A stretch of DNA of 64,000 nt from Mucilaginibacter agri (lineage in GTDB: Bacteria > Bacteroidota > Bacteroidia > Sphingobacteriales > Sphingobacteriaceae), in the NCBI RefSeq assembly GCF_009928685.1, contig NZ_WWEO01000037.1, positions 61,670 to 125,669 on the forward strand. Reading direction: 5' to 3'. Below are positions 8,376 through 17,593 of this stretch, one piece after another; position 1 is the stretch's first letter, and every line of letters starts with the position of its first letter. The translations under genes were made by a program, and so were the position numbers. The notes under the pieces are model-generated. The model made no database searches. It worked only from the letters and a program-made list of their open reading frames with translations, and was not told where the DNA came from.

Positions 8376-8933
8376 ATGAAGCTTTATTTATTATTATTAG
8401 GGGCGGAAGCTCCTGGAAGGGTTGTGGAACAGCATGATTATTTTTTCGGTATTGCTGAAAATTTAGCCGCGCTTATTCCCGATGTAAAGGCATTTTGGCC
8501 AGAAGCCGGTGCAAGCCTGCATATTGACGGCTGGAGAGAAGTTACAAAAGTGGATGACTACGCAGTACGGGTTGTTCAAAATAATGGAGTAGTGCCAATA
8601 TCAACTCATAAACTTTTCTTCTTAAACCTTGGGGGTTACACGTCAGGTAAGCTCGAAGAGCAGCATTATACCGTTCTTACCATTCAAGAGAGCCGGTCTA
8701 AGGCGGTCCAGGCGGCAAAAAACGATCTGTTTTTTAAAACAAACTCTTTAAAAGGTATTGCAACTGCTCATATTGATGAAAAGTATGGCGTCGACATAGA
8801 CAGCATACATCATATTGAAGATCTGATTGCCCCCCATCTCAAAGTAAAATATAAGATCGTAGTCGATGCTCAAAACAATCTGCCTGATGATAAAATCCAT
8901 TTAGGATATTTCAAGCTGGACAAAATCCGATGA
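8376..8933 (+). CDS. DUF1543 domain protein
   Basis: A 185-residue soluble protein that starts MKLYLLLLGAEAPGR and contains 'EQHDYFFGIAENL', 'FWPEAGASLHIDGW' and 'LFFLNLGGY', the conserved blocks of the DUF1543 family. The role is unknown. It overlaps the next gene by four bases (ATGA at 8930-8933), so the two form a coupled pair. A pair of hairpins (8279-8304 and about 8312-8352) lies just upstream and may belong to its leader. Confidence 0.8.
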   Translation: MKLYLLLLGAEAPGRVVEQHDYFFGIAENLAALIPDVKAFWPEAGASLHIDGWREVTKVDDYAVRVVQNNGVVPISTHKLFFLNLGGYTSGKLEEQHYTVLTIQESRSKAVQAAKNDLFFKTNSLKGIATAHIDEKYGVDIDSIHHIEDLIAPHLKVKYKIVVDAQNNLPDDKIHLGYFKLDKIR

Positions 8934-9460
8934 CCAGCCGGGGAAAACTCCTGACTTGGGTTGAACGACAGCATAAGGATCAGTTGGTCAGGAAAACAAC
9001 ATTACCTTACATTCACCATTTAAAAGCAGTTGCTGAAATGGCTGATGTAGATCCTTTAGGCTATGAAATAGGCCTTTGTCATGATCTTTTAGAAGATACA
9101 GCTGTTACGATTGATGGACTGCACTGCGCGCTGCTTAACTTTAATTATAGCAAAGCACACGCGTTGGTTATAGTCAATGCGGTGGTAGAGCTTACAAATG
9201 TTTTCACAAAAGACAAGTTTCCGGAATGGAAAAAATCTGTACGAAAAGAGAAAGAAGCGGAACGGTTAGCAACAATTAGCCCGCTCGCCCAGACGGTTAA
9301 ATATGCCGATCTGATATATAATATAAATTGGATGTCGACTTTTGACCTTAAACACCTTAAAAAGTATTTACGGAAAAAGAAATTCCTGTTAAAAGTCATG
9401 TGTAAAGGTGATGGGTCTTTATACCGTGAGCTCATACAGTCTCTGGGGTCAGTGAATTGA
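8930..9460 (+). CDS. HD-domain phosphohydrolase, RelA/SpoT-hydrolase-like
   Basis: A 176-residue protein with the metal-binding order of HD hydrolases: His in 'YIHHLKAV' (about 28-29), the HD pair in 'LCHDLLEDT' (about 47-48) and a late Asp in 'VKYADLIYN' (about 123). The order and the 'HDLLEDT' motif resemble the (p)ppGpp hydrolase domain of small alarmone hydrolases, but the substrate cannot be read from sequence. It is translated from a start overlapping the DUF1543 stop. Confidence 0.75.
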   Translation: MTSRGKLLTWVERQHKDQLVRKTTLPYIHHLKAVAEMADVDPLGYEIGLCHDLLEDTAVTIDGLHCALLNFNYSKAHALVIVNAVVELTNVFTKDKFPEWKKSVRKEKEAERLATISPLAQTVKYADLIYNINWMSTFDLKHLKKYLRKKKFLLKVMCKGDGSLYRELIQSLGSVN

Positions 9461-9933
9461 GCTTCAGCGAATGTTTATTCAAAGATAGTTTTTGTTTTAA
9501 AGGAGTTGAAGGTAGTATACATGAAGCCAAAGATCAAATAAAATAAGTCTTTGTAATTGCTCACTTAAGTGATCTAAAAATCGAATTTTATCGGAGAAGC
9601 TTAACAAAAAACGATTCACTAGTCATACGGCTCAAGTAAAAGAGTTACAAGAAGAAAATAGGTAGAATCGACTAGGATGATTATTGGTTTTTAATGTGAT
9701 TTCTAACTTGGCATAAATACGCAATTGCGTGGACATCATAAAAATACAGGGCCGTGGCTTCCGACAATAATTACCCGCCTGTATACAGTCGTCAGCTAAA
9801 CAGGGTATTCCAGCGGTTTCTCCCACAGTTATCCCGCTGTTATTTATCGGTAAATGGGTAACTATGGTACTTTATACTTATCACGTTTCATAAGAATCGT
9901 TACAGGCTTCGAGAAGATTTGCTAGTATAAGAA
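9461..9933. other. 473-base stretch without a supported gene
   Basis: No convincing coding frame or conserved motif. A 64-codon minus-strand frame at 9632-9826 has an odd composition and no recognisable start region and is not accepted. It probably holds the 3' tail of the DUF1543-HD transcript. Confidence 0.5.
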
Positions 9934-9935
9934 CA

Positions 9936-9978
9936 AAAAAATCCCTTGCAGTGAAGTAGTTTTCGCAAGGGATTTTAT
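9936..9978. terminator. bidirectional Rho-independent terminator
   Basis: ATCCCTTGC and GCAAGGGAT form a perfect 9-bp stem around a 15-base loop; A-rich on the left and T-rich on the right, so it can stop transcripts from both the HD gene and the fusion gene at 10036-12294. Confidence 0.8.
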
Positions 9979-10035
9979 TTCAAAAGTTTAACCGAAATAT
10001 TTCAGAATTATTGATCGGTTAATTAACGCGTTCTC

Positions 10036-12294
10036 TTAATCGTCTGAAGGTTCGACGCTGGCTTCATAGTTGGCCTGGGTTTCCGCAATGTCAGTCAGCT
10101 TAGCGTCTGCAGTTTTTTCTTCGTCCAATGTAAGTACGAACAGTTCGGCAATTTCGTAATAGCCCAACGTTTTTGCCAGTGCAATCATGCCGCCATACGA
10201 TGCAATTTCATAGTGTTCAACTTTTTGTCCTGCGAAGATCAATCCTACATCGCGCTGGGCAGTACCCTCTTCAGTAGCGCTGATAATTTCATCGCCCTCA
10301 TCCAATATGCCCGACATCGCTTCACATTTACGGCTCTCAGGTTCGAGACCAAGTATACCAAATGCTTGTTCGAGCCGAGCAACATGAGTTCGGGTTTCTG
10401 TTAAGTGCTGCTCGAAAGCCATTTTAAGCTCCACTGAGGTCGCAGCATCCGCAATATCCGGCAATGTGTCCACTAGTTCACGTTCGGCCCAAAGAAGATC
10501 TTTTAACTCGTCAATAAAAAATTCCATTAGTTTGGAATCCCCGGCAACAGTTTCTTCCTCTTCTTGCCATTCTTTTTCCTGGTCATTAGTTTCAGGCTGA
10601 TAAGCTAAAGCTGCCCGGCCTTCATACTCGTAGGCTGCATCTTCATTAGCTGATTCAGTCATTGATTCATCGTTACCAATCTCATTTTGGTAGTCGTTAT
10701 CATCATTTGTTGCGCTGACTTCATCACGCAAGGATTTGATGAGATCATGACCCTCACTAATACCTAATTGCTGCGATTGTAGTAATAATGCCAATTCGGC
10801 GCTTAAATTATTATCTGGATCGAGTGCATCGCGGTAGGCAGCTTTAGCTGCGTCCTCGCCTCGCTCGCATTCATTGAGAATGGAAAGTAAATCGCTACCG
10901 GTAAACGCCGATTTAATATCGATCCAAGCGCGGTGCAAGTTACCAGATGTGCTGGTTCCCCTGGCTACTTCGCCGTTGTGTTGTTGGGCAACATTTGTCA
11001 ATTCGTTAACGTACTGACTACTTTCACCCGCCAGCCGACTGAAGATTGGTACAACATCGCTTGTGTCGTCCTTCAGATCCTCCGCAGCTTTATTGAACCC
11101 GGCAACTCTGTCGTTGTTTAGTTTGATCAAATCATTGATCACATCAATTGCTTTTTCGTTGAATTCCATAGTTTCCTTTTTAATATCTATTTTATAATTG
11201 GTAGTTTTTGAGCTAACTGCATCCAGCAGTTTTTGGTAAGGGACTTTAAATTTATGAATGCCTTCTATTTCTAATTGTAAGGCTATTGCCTCCATGTTTA
11301 TGCCGGCATTGGCTAAAGCTTCTAATAAGTAGATAGCTTTTTCGAGGCCAACCTCCAGTCGGGCTGCAGCATTACCATGATCACGAAAAGCATCGATTGT
11401 AGACAGGGGAGCTGTATTTACAGTATTCGGGCTAATTAATTCCTCAACATACCGCGTGTCGCGATAAACCGGGTTTTTATTGCCTGTACTGGCCCAGAGT
11501 AATCGCTGGGGCTTGGCACCAGCGTCGGCAAGCTTTTGCCAACGTTCGCCGCTAAAAAGCCGACGATATAGCGCATATGCTACTTTAGCCGATGCAATAG
11601 CTGCTTCACCTCTCAATTCGCTTTGGTCTTTAGCGTCCAGTAGCGGATCTACCAAGAGGTCTATTCGACTTAAAAAGAAGCTGGCAACCGAGGCGACTTT
11701 ACTAACGTCCTGTCCTGAAGCCAGGCGATCTTCCAAACCTTCGATATAAGCCATAGCAACTGCTTCGTAACGTTTGAGGCCAAACAATAAGGTCACATTA
11801 ATATTAATCCCCTCGCTTATGGCCGTTCGGATAGCAGGTAGGCAAGGTAGCGTGCCCGGTATTTTGATCATTACATTTTGGCGTGCCACCTTGTGCCAAA
11901 GCTCTCTTGCTTGTTCGATAGTTCCCTGTTCATCTAATGCCAACAGGGGTGATACTTCGAGACTTACGTATCCGTCTGCTCCGCTTATTTCTTCGTTATA
12001 AACTGGTGCGAAAAGATCAGCAGCATTTTGAATGTCGCTGATAGCAAGCTGAAAGAAAATACGCTCGGGATCTGTGTCGGACTTTGACAACATTAATATA
12101 TCGGCGTCATAGTCGGAACTGGAATTGATAGCCTGCTCGAAAATTGCCGGATTAGAAGTAACGCCGCGAATGCCATCTTCATCAATCAGGTTTTGCAGCT
12201 TGCCCGAATGCATGATGTTACGGTCAATAAAATCTAACCAGATGCTTTGTTTAAATTCTGAGTGGATTTGTTTTACTTTATTAATGTCTTGCAT
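10036..12294 (-). CDS. three-part fusion: transaldolase, PA2169 four-helix bundle, DUF892 ferritin-like
   Basis: One uninterrupted frame of 752 residues. Residues 1-365 are a complete transaldolase: 'GVTSNPAIFEQAI' (44-56), 'YVSLEVSP', and the Schiff-base lysine K144 in 'VMIKIPGT'. Residues 376-525 are a PA2169/DUF2383 bundle ('EKAIDVINDLIKLNNDRVAGF', 'LHRAWIDIKSAF', 'GEDAAKAAYRDAL'). An acidic, low-complexity linker (about 530-595) leads to a DUF892/YciE-like ferritin-fold domain (598-745: 'DELKDLLWAERELVDTLP', 'GQKVEHYEIASYGG'). These three families are normally separate proteins. M376 is preceded by a good AAGGA site, so the last two domains may also be made separately. The transaldolase acts in the pentose phosphate pathway; the two helical families are stress-induced with poorly known functions. 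Confidence 0.85.
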   Translation of the reverse strand: MQDINKVKQIHSEFKQSIWLDFIDRNIMHSGKLQNLIDEDGIRGVTSNPAIFEQAINSSSDYDADILMLSKSDTDPERIFFQLAISDIQNAADLFAPVYNEEISGADGYVSLEVSPLLALDEQGTIEQARELWHKVARQNVMIKIPGTLPCLPAIRTAISEGININVTLLFGLKRYEAVAMAYIEGLEDRLASGQDVSKVASVASFFLSRIDLLVDPLLDAKDQSELRGEAAIASAKVAYALYRRLFSGERWQKLADAGAKPQRLLWASTGNKNPVYRDTRYVEELISPNTVNTAPLSTIDAFRDHGNAAARLEVGLEKAIYLLEALANAGINMEAIALQLEIEGIHKFKVPYQKLLDAVSSKTTNYKIDIKKETMEFNEKAIDVINDLIKLNNDRVAGFNKAAEDLKDDTSDVVPIFSRLAGESSQYVNELTNVAQQHNGEVARGTSTSGNLHRAWIDIKSAFTGSDLLSILNECERGEDAAKAAYRDALDPDNNLSAELALLLQSQQLGISEGHDLIKSLRDEVSATNDDNDYQNEIGNDESMTESANEDAAYEYEGRAALAYQPETNDQEKEWQEEEETVAGDSKLMEFFIDELKDLLWAERELVDTLPDIADAATSVELKMAFEQHLTETRTHVARLEQAFGILGLEPESRKCEAMSGILDEGDEIISATEEGTAQRDVGLIFAGQKVEHYEIASYGGMIALAKTLGYYEIAELFVLTLDEEKTADAKLTDIAETQANYEASVEPSDD

Positions 12295-12575
12295 TATATA
12301 ATCGTTTAACTAATAGTGAATTTATTTTACAGTATTTTGTGTCTTATTTTTCTAACTGTTGGCGCTTATCGAGCACTTTCGCCAATGTTGCAATTACAGT
12401 GCCTTTTATTTGTAATTAAAGAAATTAAATATAAATTAATTTAAAACAAAGCATCTGTTTTGATGTAGCAAGGTGAAAAACGTTATTTCGTTTAGCTTCA
12501 GAGGCAGTGCTTTGTCGATAGGAAGAAGTATTTGAACAAATGGAAAGAAATATATAAATCGAGCTGTGTGAAAAA

Positions 12576-12610
12576 TAAAAAGCCATTTCCTACGAAATAG
12601 CTTTTTATTG
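12576..12610. terminator. imperfect hairpin with A- and T-rich flanks
   Basis: AAAAAGC-CATTTC pairs with GAAATAG-CTTTTT with one bulge. It lies in a gene-free stretch upstream of the fusion gene and next to the remnant region, and could stop transcription in either direction. Confidence 0.35.
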
Positions 12611-12657
12611 ATTTTCAAATCGTTAAGGCTTTATCATTATTAACGTTAGTTGATGGT

Positions 12658-12870
12658 ATCAGTTCTGTTGGACTTTGCGTTAAATGGGATAGATGGCGGT
12701 TTTTGGTGCACCAAACTTAAAAGTGATCCGGAATTTGCAGTTATTCCGATAATTATCTTCAGCGCCTATTCTAATGATAGCTATTTCTAGAGGCACCTTT
12801 GCTGCGACGATCTTATTGCCAAACCTTTCGATCTGGAGGATTTCCTAAATCCTATCAATGACCTAGCTGT
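12658..12870 (+). pseudogene. remnant of a receiver domain
   Basis: In one frame the sequence reads 'SVLLDFALNGIDGG', 'KSDPEFAVIPIIIFSAYS', and, after a stop, 'DDLIAKPFDLEDFL': the phospho-acceptor strand, Ser and Lys motifs of a response regulator. A TAG interrupts it around 12788 and no start exists. It is not the same copy as the receiver remnant at 14426-14505. Confidence 0.65.
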
Positions 12871-13008
12871 CACAGCCTATTTACCTGATCTTCGAACCCG
12901 AGGGCTCTTTTTCAAATTCAACTTATTTAATCATTACCTCATGACAAATCAGATGGTAAGCGATAGGGAGGTGGTCTCAAACATTAAAAACACTACGGGT
13001 GTCCAAAA

Positions 13009-13161
13009 GACTATATCCAATACTACTTGGCGGTCAAGCTGAAGATCTCCTAAAACGCCTACAGTAACATTGAATTGGACAGATCCAAACGTACTTTACA
13101 ACCATTATTTTAAATTGCCGATATCCTAGACGTGGACATTATGGAGCTGTTGGCTAAGCCT
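13009..13161 (+). pseudogene. remnant of an XRE-type DNA-binding protein
   Basis: The frame from 13009 reads 'DYIQYYLAVKLKIS', stop, 'NAYSNIELDRSKRTLQPLF', stop, 'IADILDVDIMELL', the well-known helix-turn-helix of Bacteroidota XRE regulators. Both stops are TAA where the family has Gln (CAA), so each is a single C-to-T change. The rest of the gene is not recognisable. Confidence 0.75.
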
Positions 13162-13424
13162 CTAACTCCAGACACTGATCCCAAAGTTGATATATTTGGT
13201 GTGAAGTGGGCTATTTCCAGCCGGTATCGCTCATCTAACGCTCAAAAATTATAGGTTGCAGAACCTCCGATATGGTCATGTTTATGTCGAACATCAAAAG
13301 TAGCTGTTTTACTGTCCGTCCTGAGGATAAATCTTTACTGCACAGGTATCCGATATTTTGCCGTATTTCAAATTGATCATTATTCAATCAATGGAATTTT
13401 GAAGGCCTTCCTCGCTAATAAGAG

Positions 13425-13622
13425 GCAAGGCGGTCCGAATTAGAAAATGATACAATAGCCGTGATCCCGTTTTGCTCTGTGTCATATCATAAATTACCTC
13501 CACATAAAATTGCGGCAAAGAGTAGCGCATAATTCTCAAGAAGCTTTCGGTTCGTTGACCGATTGACTTCCAGTCGAGCTAAATTCTGCCTGATCATGTG
13601 GAGGCAGTCCTTTAAATTCCGT
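13425..13622 (-). pseudogene. decayed copy of the 79-residue gene
   Basis: Matches 271-510 base by base in long blocks (for example the stretch around 13450-13510) but with several indels that destroy the frame. Confidence 0.75.
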
Positions 13623-13644
13623 CAGGTTCATTCCGCTGTCGTCG

Positions 13645-13890
13645 GGTCATTAAAGTTAATACTTTAGAAATAGCCTCAATAAATGGCTTATTTACGCAAC
13701 GGTTTTCGGAAGCCACCGGGCTGTCTTTGAAAAGAGCGCGATAATTTCCTTCTTCGTCTTGTTCGAATTGAATGACTGTATCCTGAACGTCCACGGTAAT
13801 TCTATAAATGTAACCAAAACGTTATACAATTCCCTTAAATTCAAGCAACTCATCTCGAAAACTTATTGGGATATCAATTACGTTGTCCAT
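13645..13890 (-). pseudogene. decayed copy of the 82-residue gene
   Basis: The start MDNVI is kept, and 'VIQFEQDEEGNYRAL' is intact, but a CAA-to-TAA change interrupts it after about 22 codons and the original stop is lost. Same gene as 521-769. Confidence 0.8.
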
Positions 13891-14059
13891 GCGATTCAAA
13901 GATATAAATGTAAAGTCAAGTTGCCAGTTTAAAGACTTCAACCCGCAAATGCAACATAGGATACAACCTTCGTGCTTTTCTGTAGGCCGATAAGCACCTC
14001 CGTGCAGAAATGTTCCAACGTCTAATTTTTAGATGATTTTGTTTAATAAATGGCGGGGG

Positions 14060-14160
14060 TGTCTATTTTATTATGTATTTTCATCTGCCAACACTTCGTC
14101 ACGAACATATATTGGTTGGTTCTTGTAAAATGGCGGACAATCGCCGTTATTCCAGGGCAT
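14060..14160 (-). pseudogene. 5' remnant of a YdaT-like gene
   Basis: Starts MPWNNGDCPPFYKNQP at 14160 behind the same strong ribosome-binding site as the gene at 834-1043, then loses similarity after about 22 codons. Confidence 0.7.
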
Positions 14161-14184
14161 AATTCCTCCTTTTTTACGGATACC

Positions 14185-14340
14185 TATTATTATTTACGTA
14201 AGGCTTTCATATCTGAACCTGCAATAATTCCGCCAAGTGTACCATGCTACGGTTAATAATTGGGTCTTGCCGGTTCGGGTCATAGGCACATCGCTTAGAC
14301 CCATGGGCTTTGTTAAAGTTAACGTACCGATTTCCTCAGC
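14185..14340 (-). pseudogene. 3' remnant of the small membrane-protein gene
   Basis: Corresponds to 1084-1240 (C-terminal 'GLSDAP' block), with small deletions, and ends at the deletion point near 14340. Third copy of the family intact at 24974-25423. Confidence 0.65.
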
Positions 14341-14425
14341 TAAGCCGTCAGCAACTAAATAAAACACAAATTAAGGCTATCTTTTGCTAAATAAACTAGT
14401 ATAAATATGATTAATAGCAACGCCA

Positions 14426-14505
14426 TTATGGGTATGACGACTTTATAGCTAAGCCACTTGATGCCGACGACGAACTAACTACGATCGAAAGATATTTGCC
14501 GGCAC
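14426..14505 (+). pseudogene. 3' remnant of a response regulator gene
   Basis: Corresponds to 3738-3818: encodes 'YGYDDFIA-KP' and the C-terminal helix, with a TAG in the Ile/Ala position. The following non-coding bases up to 14672 also match 3820-3990. Confidence 0.75.
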
Positions 14506-14717
14506 GTTCGCATAAACCACAGCTTAAAGCTTTATCCTTTGGGAGAGACCTTAAATCAAACCGGTCTCATATTGGACAGTTGCCGTACGATCACGTATCA
14601 GCTATTACTGAATTTAGGTCTGCGAGAACGCCAATAAGCCCATACTTGGTACGTTATTACTGTTGCCATTTGTTAATAATGAGGAAGGTTATTTCAGGGG
14701 TGAAAGTATTGTTTTGC

Positions 14718-14912
14718 TTATTTTCTCTTTTTGCTGGAATCGCCTTTTAGGCTATCCACATGGTGTGCGGCTTCACTTAATGCCGCAGCCGAATCGCGTG
14801 TATTGGTATCCAGCATAGTCGAGTCCGATTTTTGCCCGCTGAATCCCTCCTTACATGAAGAAGTTATTATAACAGAAATAATCAACGCAACAATTGTCAA
14901 ATTTTTTCTCAT
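14718..14912 (-). CDS. small lipoprotein, 64 aa
   Basis: A 64-residue protein with a lipoprotein signal: charged start MRKN, a hydrophobic stretch and the lipobox 'ITSSC' with Cys at about 20. The mature part is short, polar, rich in Asp, Ser and Lys, with no recognised family. Likely attached to a membrane facing the periplasm. It follows the 51-residue coiled-coil gene on the same strand. Confidence 0.65.
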   Translation of the reverse strand: MRKNLTIVALIISVIITSSCKEGFSGQKSDSTMLDTNTRDSAAALSEAAHHVDSLKGDSSKKRK

Positions 14913-14955
14913 AATTATAGTTTACTGGTATGTAATAATCAATGTCTAATTTTCA

Positions 14956-15111
14956 TCAATTAGATGCCTGCATGTTCCGCTTCTTAAGTATAGATTGTTT
15001 CGCGGCTGAAAACAATCGTTCGCGCTCTGCCTTTAAGGATGCTATTTCTGCGTTAAGACGTTTGATCTTATCCATTAAATCTAACAGCACAACTGTATCC
15101 TGCTTTGTCAT
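14956..15111 (-). CDS. 51-residue coiled-coil protein
   Basis: A frame of 51 codons from ATG 15111 to TGA 14956. The protein (start MTKQDTVVLL) has a heptad-like stretch 'LMDKIKRLNAEIASLKAERERL' pattern between residues 10 and 33, consistent with a short coiled coil. It reads in the same direction as the small lipoprotein. No family recognised; Leu/Lys/Glu balance and the clean start favour a real gene. Confidence 0.45.
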   Translation of the reverse strand: MTKQDTVVLLDLMDKIKRLNAEIASLKAERERLFSAAKQSILKKRNMQASN

Positions 15112-15500
15112 GTTTACGAGCTTATGTCTTTGTAAACTTACCTCGAGCGGTTTTTACATTTGTGGTATAAATCGCTAAAAAAAGAATTTTTTTACTTTAT
15201 TTCCATGTCAGTCTGTAGAGGCCGACGCGGAATATACATCGGATCGTGTTTCATATGTTACCCACCACTTACGAATTCTTTTTAATTGTTATAAATCGTT
15301 ATCGAATTGTAACAATTACTTAACTTGAAGATTTTCCGATGTATTTACATTAAGGTTCTGGTTGAAGGTCAACACTTCCTTAAATGAGTATTTAATAAGC
15401 GCGCAACTCAAATTATAAAAACCTAATTTTAAATATTTAAAAAATATTTAACCATTTATAAATAATCGGAACTGAATCACTTATATATTGTTAGTACGCC
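15112..15500. other. AT-rich gap with no gene seen
   Basis: This 389-base stretch is strongly AT-rich, especially 15280-15480, and lies between divergently read genes, so it should hold promoters for both. No exact TAnnTTTG box was found and no coding frame is supported. Confidence 0.5.
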
Positions 15501-15734
15501 ATGAGAAGCATATTGGCTAAACGTAAAACAGGCACTGTTGGAATTGTTGCTATAGCCTTATTCGGAGTAGTAGCCGCAGCTGCAATCACTTATTTATACG
15601 AGAAGAAACGGGCTATAAAAATGGATTTGAAACCGGAGAAAAACCGTGCTACGGACTATATGGAGGCAAGGATTCACAAAAAGAAAAAGCAGAAAACCGA
15701 TCTGCAAAATCTTGAACATCTGGTCGTACATTAA
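15501..15734 (+). CDS. small single-pass membrane protein, 77 aa
   Basis: A 77-residue protein with one N-terminal membrane segment (about 11-33, 'VGIVAIALFGVVAAAAITYLY') followed by a strongly basic cytoplasmic tail with clusters of Lys (KKKKQK). Size and layout resemble YtxH-like stress proteins such as those at 38938 and 63463, but the sequence similarity is weak. Function unknown. Confidence 0.6.
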   Translation: MRSILAKRKTGTVGIVAIALFGVVAAAAITYLYEKKRAIKMDLKPEKNRATDYMEARIHKKKKQKTDLQNLEHLVVH

Positions 15735-15824
15735 GGACGAACATTACGGCTTGCTAAAGTTCGTTTAAGTTTATCGTCAACGCACTTTGTAAAAATCACA
15801 AACTAATACTAATAGCAGAGATGC

Positions 15825-16169
15825 ATGGCAACCCTATGCGTTACATTGAAAAGCAATTTACGGTTGTTGATCATTCCTGACACCGAGGCCCATTTAGACG
15901 GTCATACTATCATTACGCACACTTATAGCGTTTTCAACAATATTGACACCGGTAACCCGCTATTAATTAGAAGCAAAGAAAGTACACCTCATTTGGAAAA
16001 TAGCAAAGACCCGGATTATTATGGTTTTATCACTTTTGAAAAACCGGGTTTATTGTTTCCCTACACCGCCGATGTTAACCTGGAGCTGAATTTAGAAGAG
16101 GTAACCGAATTGATCGAATACTTAAATAACGTTAGAGATAACCCAAGCCTTTGGCCATCAAATGACTGA
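15825..16169 (+). CDS. hypothetical protein, 114 aa
   Basis: A 114-residue soluble protein with no signal peptide, beta-rich in its first 90 residues with a short acidic helix at the end ('LEEVTELIEYLNNVRDN'). No family recognised. It is read alone and is followed by a hairpin with a T tract. Composition and codon use match the neighbours. Confidence 0.6.
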   Translation: MATLCVTLKSNLRLLIIPDTEAHLDGHTIITHTYSVFNNIDTGNPLLIRSKESTPHLENSKDPDYYGFITFEKPGLLFPYTADVNLELNLEEVTELIEYLNNVRDNPSLWPSND

Positions 16170-16211
16170 TAAACGCAACTACTTAGTGATTTTCCAAGGC
16201 AGACGGTCTTA

Positions 16212-16246
16212 TAAAAGCGCTCGTCTTTCAAAGGGGTGCTTTTTTA
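16212..16246 (+). terminator. probable terminator
   Basis: AAAAGCGCTC pairs imperfectly (G-U pairs) with GGGGTGCTTTT and is followed by a T run, about 45 bases after the stop of the 114-residue gene. Confidence 0.5.
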
Positions 16247-16401
16247 CAATAGTCGTAGCTGTATATTAACAAATATTAGTAAACGGAGTAATTTTCCAGC
16301 GCTTAATGGTGGGTTTAACCACCGATGTAAAAATCGCTCGCGGTAAATTTGGTTTCAGCACAAATAGCTGATTCCTTTCCCCAATTTACCAAAATGTACT
16401 A

Positions 16402-17037
16402 ATGCCGTATTTAGGTGATATATTACAAATCCCTTCTTATGGATGGAAAAATAAGGATGGAGAACTGATTAAACCAAACACCAGTCAGATTTTTCGCGAG
16501 TTTTTTTCACGACTAAACATTTTTAAATCCCGCAAAAACTGGCTTCCGTTTTTCAGTTGGTTAAAAGTTGCCTGCCTGGCTGTATTCTTTGGCCTGTTTT
16601 TGATTGACTATTTAAGCTGGTGAACTATTCTTGCGGCATTTGTTTACGGCATGATCATTATGGGTACGCATGGCACCATATGGCATCATCGGTATTGTAC
16701 CCATGGTGCCTATAAGTTCCGAAATAATTTCTGGCGGTTTATTACTCAAAATCTCACGATTAACTTTATACCTGAAGAAATTTATGTGATCTCTCATCAC
16801 GTCCATCATGCGAAGTCCGATCAACCGGGTGATCCTTATAATGCGCAGGCCGGTTTTCTCTATTGCTTTTTGGCTGATGTAAATCACCAACCTATTGCTA
16901 AAGATTTGTCCGATGGCGACTATAACCGTGTTAAATTATTAATAAAGCACACTGACGTTAATGCTAACACGTACGCCCAGTATCAACAGTGGGGCTCGTA
17001 TGTTAATCCGTACCGGGCCATTTTGTCGTGGATATAA
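16402..17037 (+). pseudogene. acyl-CoA/fatty acid desaturase, broken
   Basis: The frame encodes a membrane desaturase with His boxes 'HRYCTH' and 'HHVHHAKSDQPGDPYN', the signature of integral membrane fatty acid desaturases. It is interrupted by TGA at 16621-16623, where the family usually has a second Trp (SWW), so a single TGG-to-TGA change explains it. The frame also stops at 17037, lacking the last membrane helices and third His box (roughly the last third of a normal desaturase). Both defects argue for a dead gene. Confidence 0.8.
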
Positions 17038-17215
17038 TTCTTTTAAAGCACTTTCTGCTTCTTTCGTGCGGCTTGCAACTGTTGCAGCCGCCTTTTAACT
17101 TGTTTTTGTAGTAGGCATGATGTTGAATTTAATGTTTGAAATGATAAATTAGACTGCATTGTTTATCTTCAGATAATCTGCAAACTCTGTTCCACTAGTT
17201 TAACTTTTATAAAAT

Positions 17216-17526
17216 GTGTTGATTTATTCGTCGCTTGCTCCACGATTCATAAAATTATTTCTATATTTTATCATTATCGCTGGTTTACTGGCCATCGCAT
17301 TAACTCACGTTATAGCAACGCATTTTTATGTTCTTTTTTATAATCATTTCGTCCTGAAAAAGAAGAATCTTTTGCCCTTGATAAATCTTCCGAACGCCGT
17401 GTTGTGCGCAATGATGAATACCATCAGTTGACTCAACAATGCAAGAACAAAACGGCCGTCACCTGCGAACAACATTTCCCTATAACAAACCATGAATTCA
17501 CTACCGGCGGGGGAATGTTAGTGTAA
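17216..17526 (+). pseudogene. unrecognised frameshifted coding remnant
   Basis: A membrane-type segment ('FIKLFLYFIIIAGLLAIALTHV') is followed, after a frame change near 17365, by a polar stretch 'SSERRVVRNDEYHQL' ending at TAA 17524-17526. The two halves look like one protein broken by an indel. No family recognised; it may also be chance. Confidence 0.25.
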
Positions 17527-17593
17527 TGCTAATTTGCTTGGGTGCAGACCTAATGAAATTTTTGAGTTGCGCTAGAACGTAAATTTTATTGGT

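Larger units (their letters stand above)
13405..14672. repeat. decayed duplicate of the 0.27-4.0 kb region
   Basis: Base-level similarity to two separated parts of the left end: 13405-14340 follows 271-1240 and 14340-14672 follows 3116-3990. The 1.9 kb in between (including the sigma factor) is absent from this copy. The similarity is high enough to be obvious by eye but with many indels and stops. Individual remnants are listed separately. Confidence 0.85.

Noticed and set aside
12436..12618. 60-codon minus-strand frame
   Set aside because: AT-rich, Phe/Lys-heavy and overlaps a hairpin; no sign of a gene.
14050..14256. 68-codon plus-strand frame
   Set aside because: Antisense to the decayed YdaT-like and membrane-protein copies; a by-product of decay.
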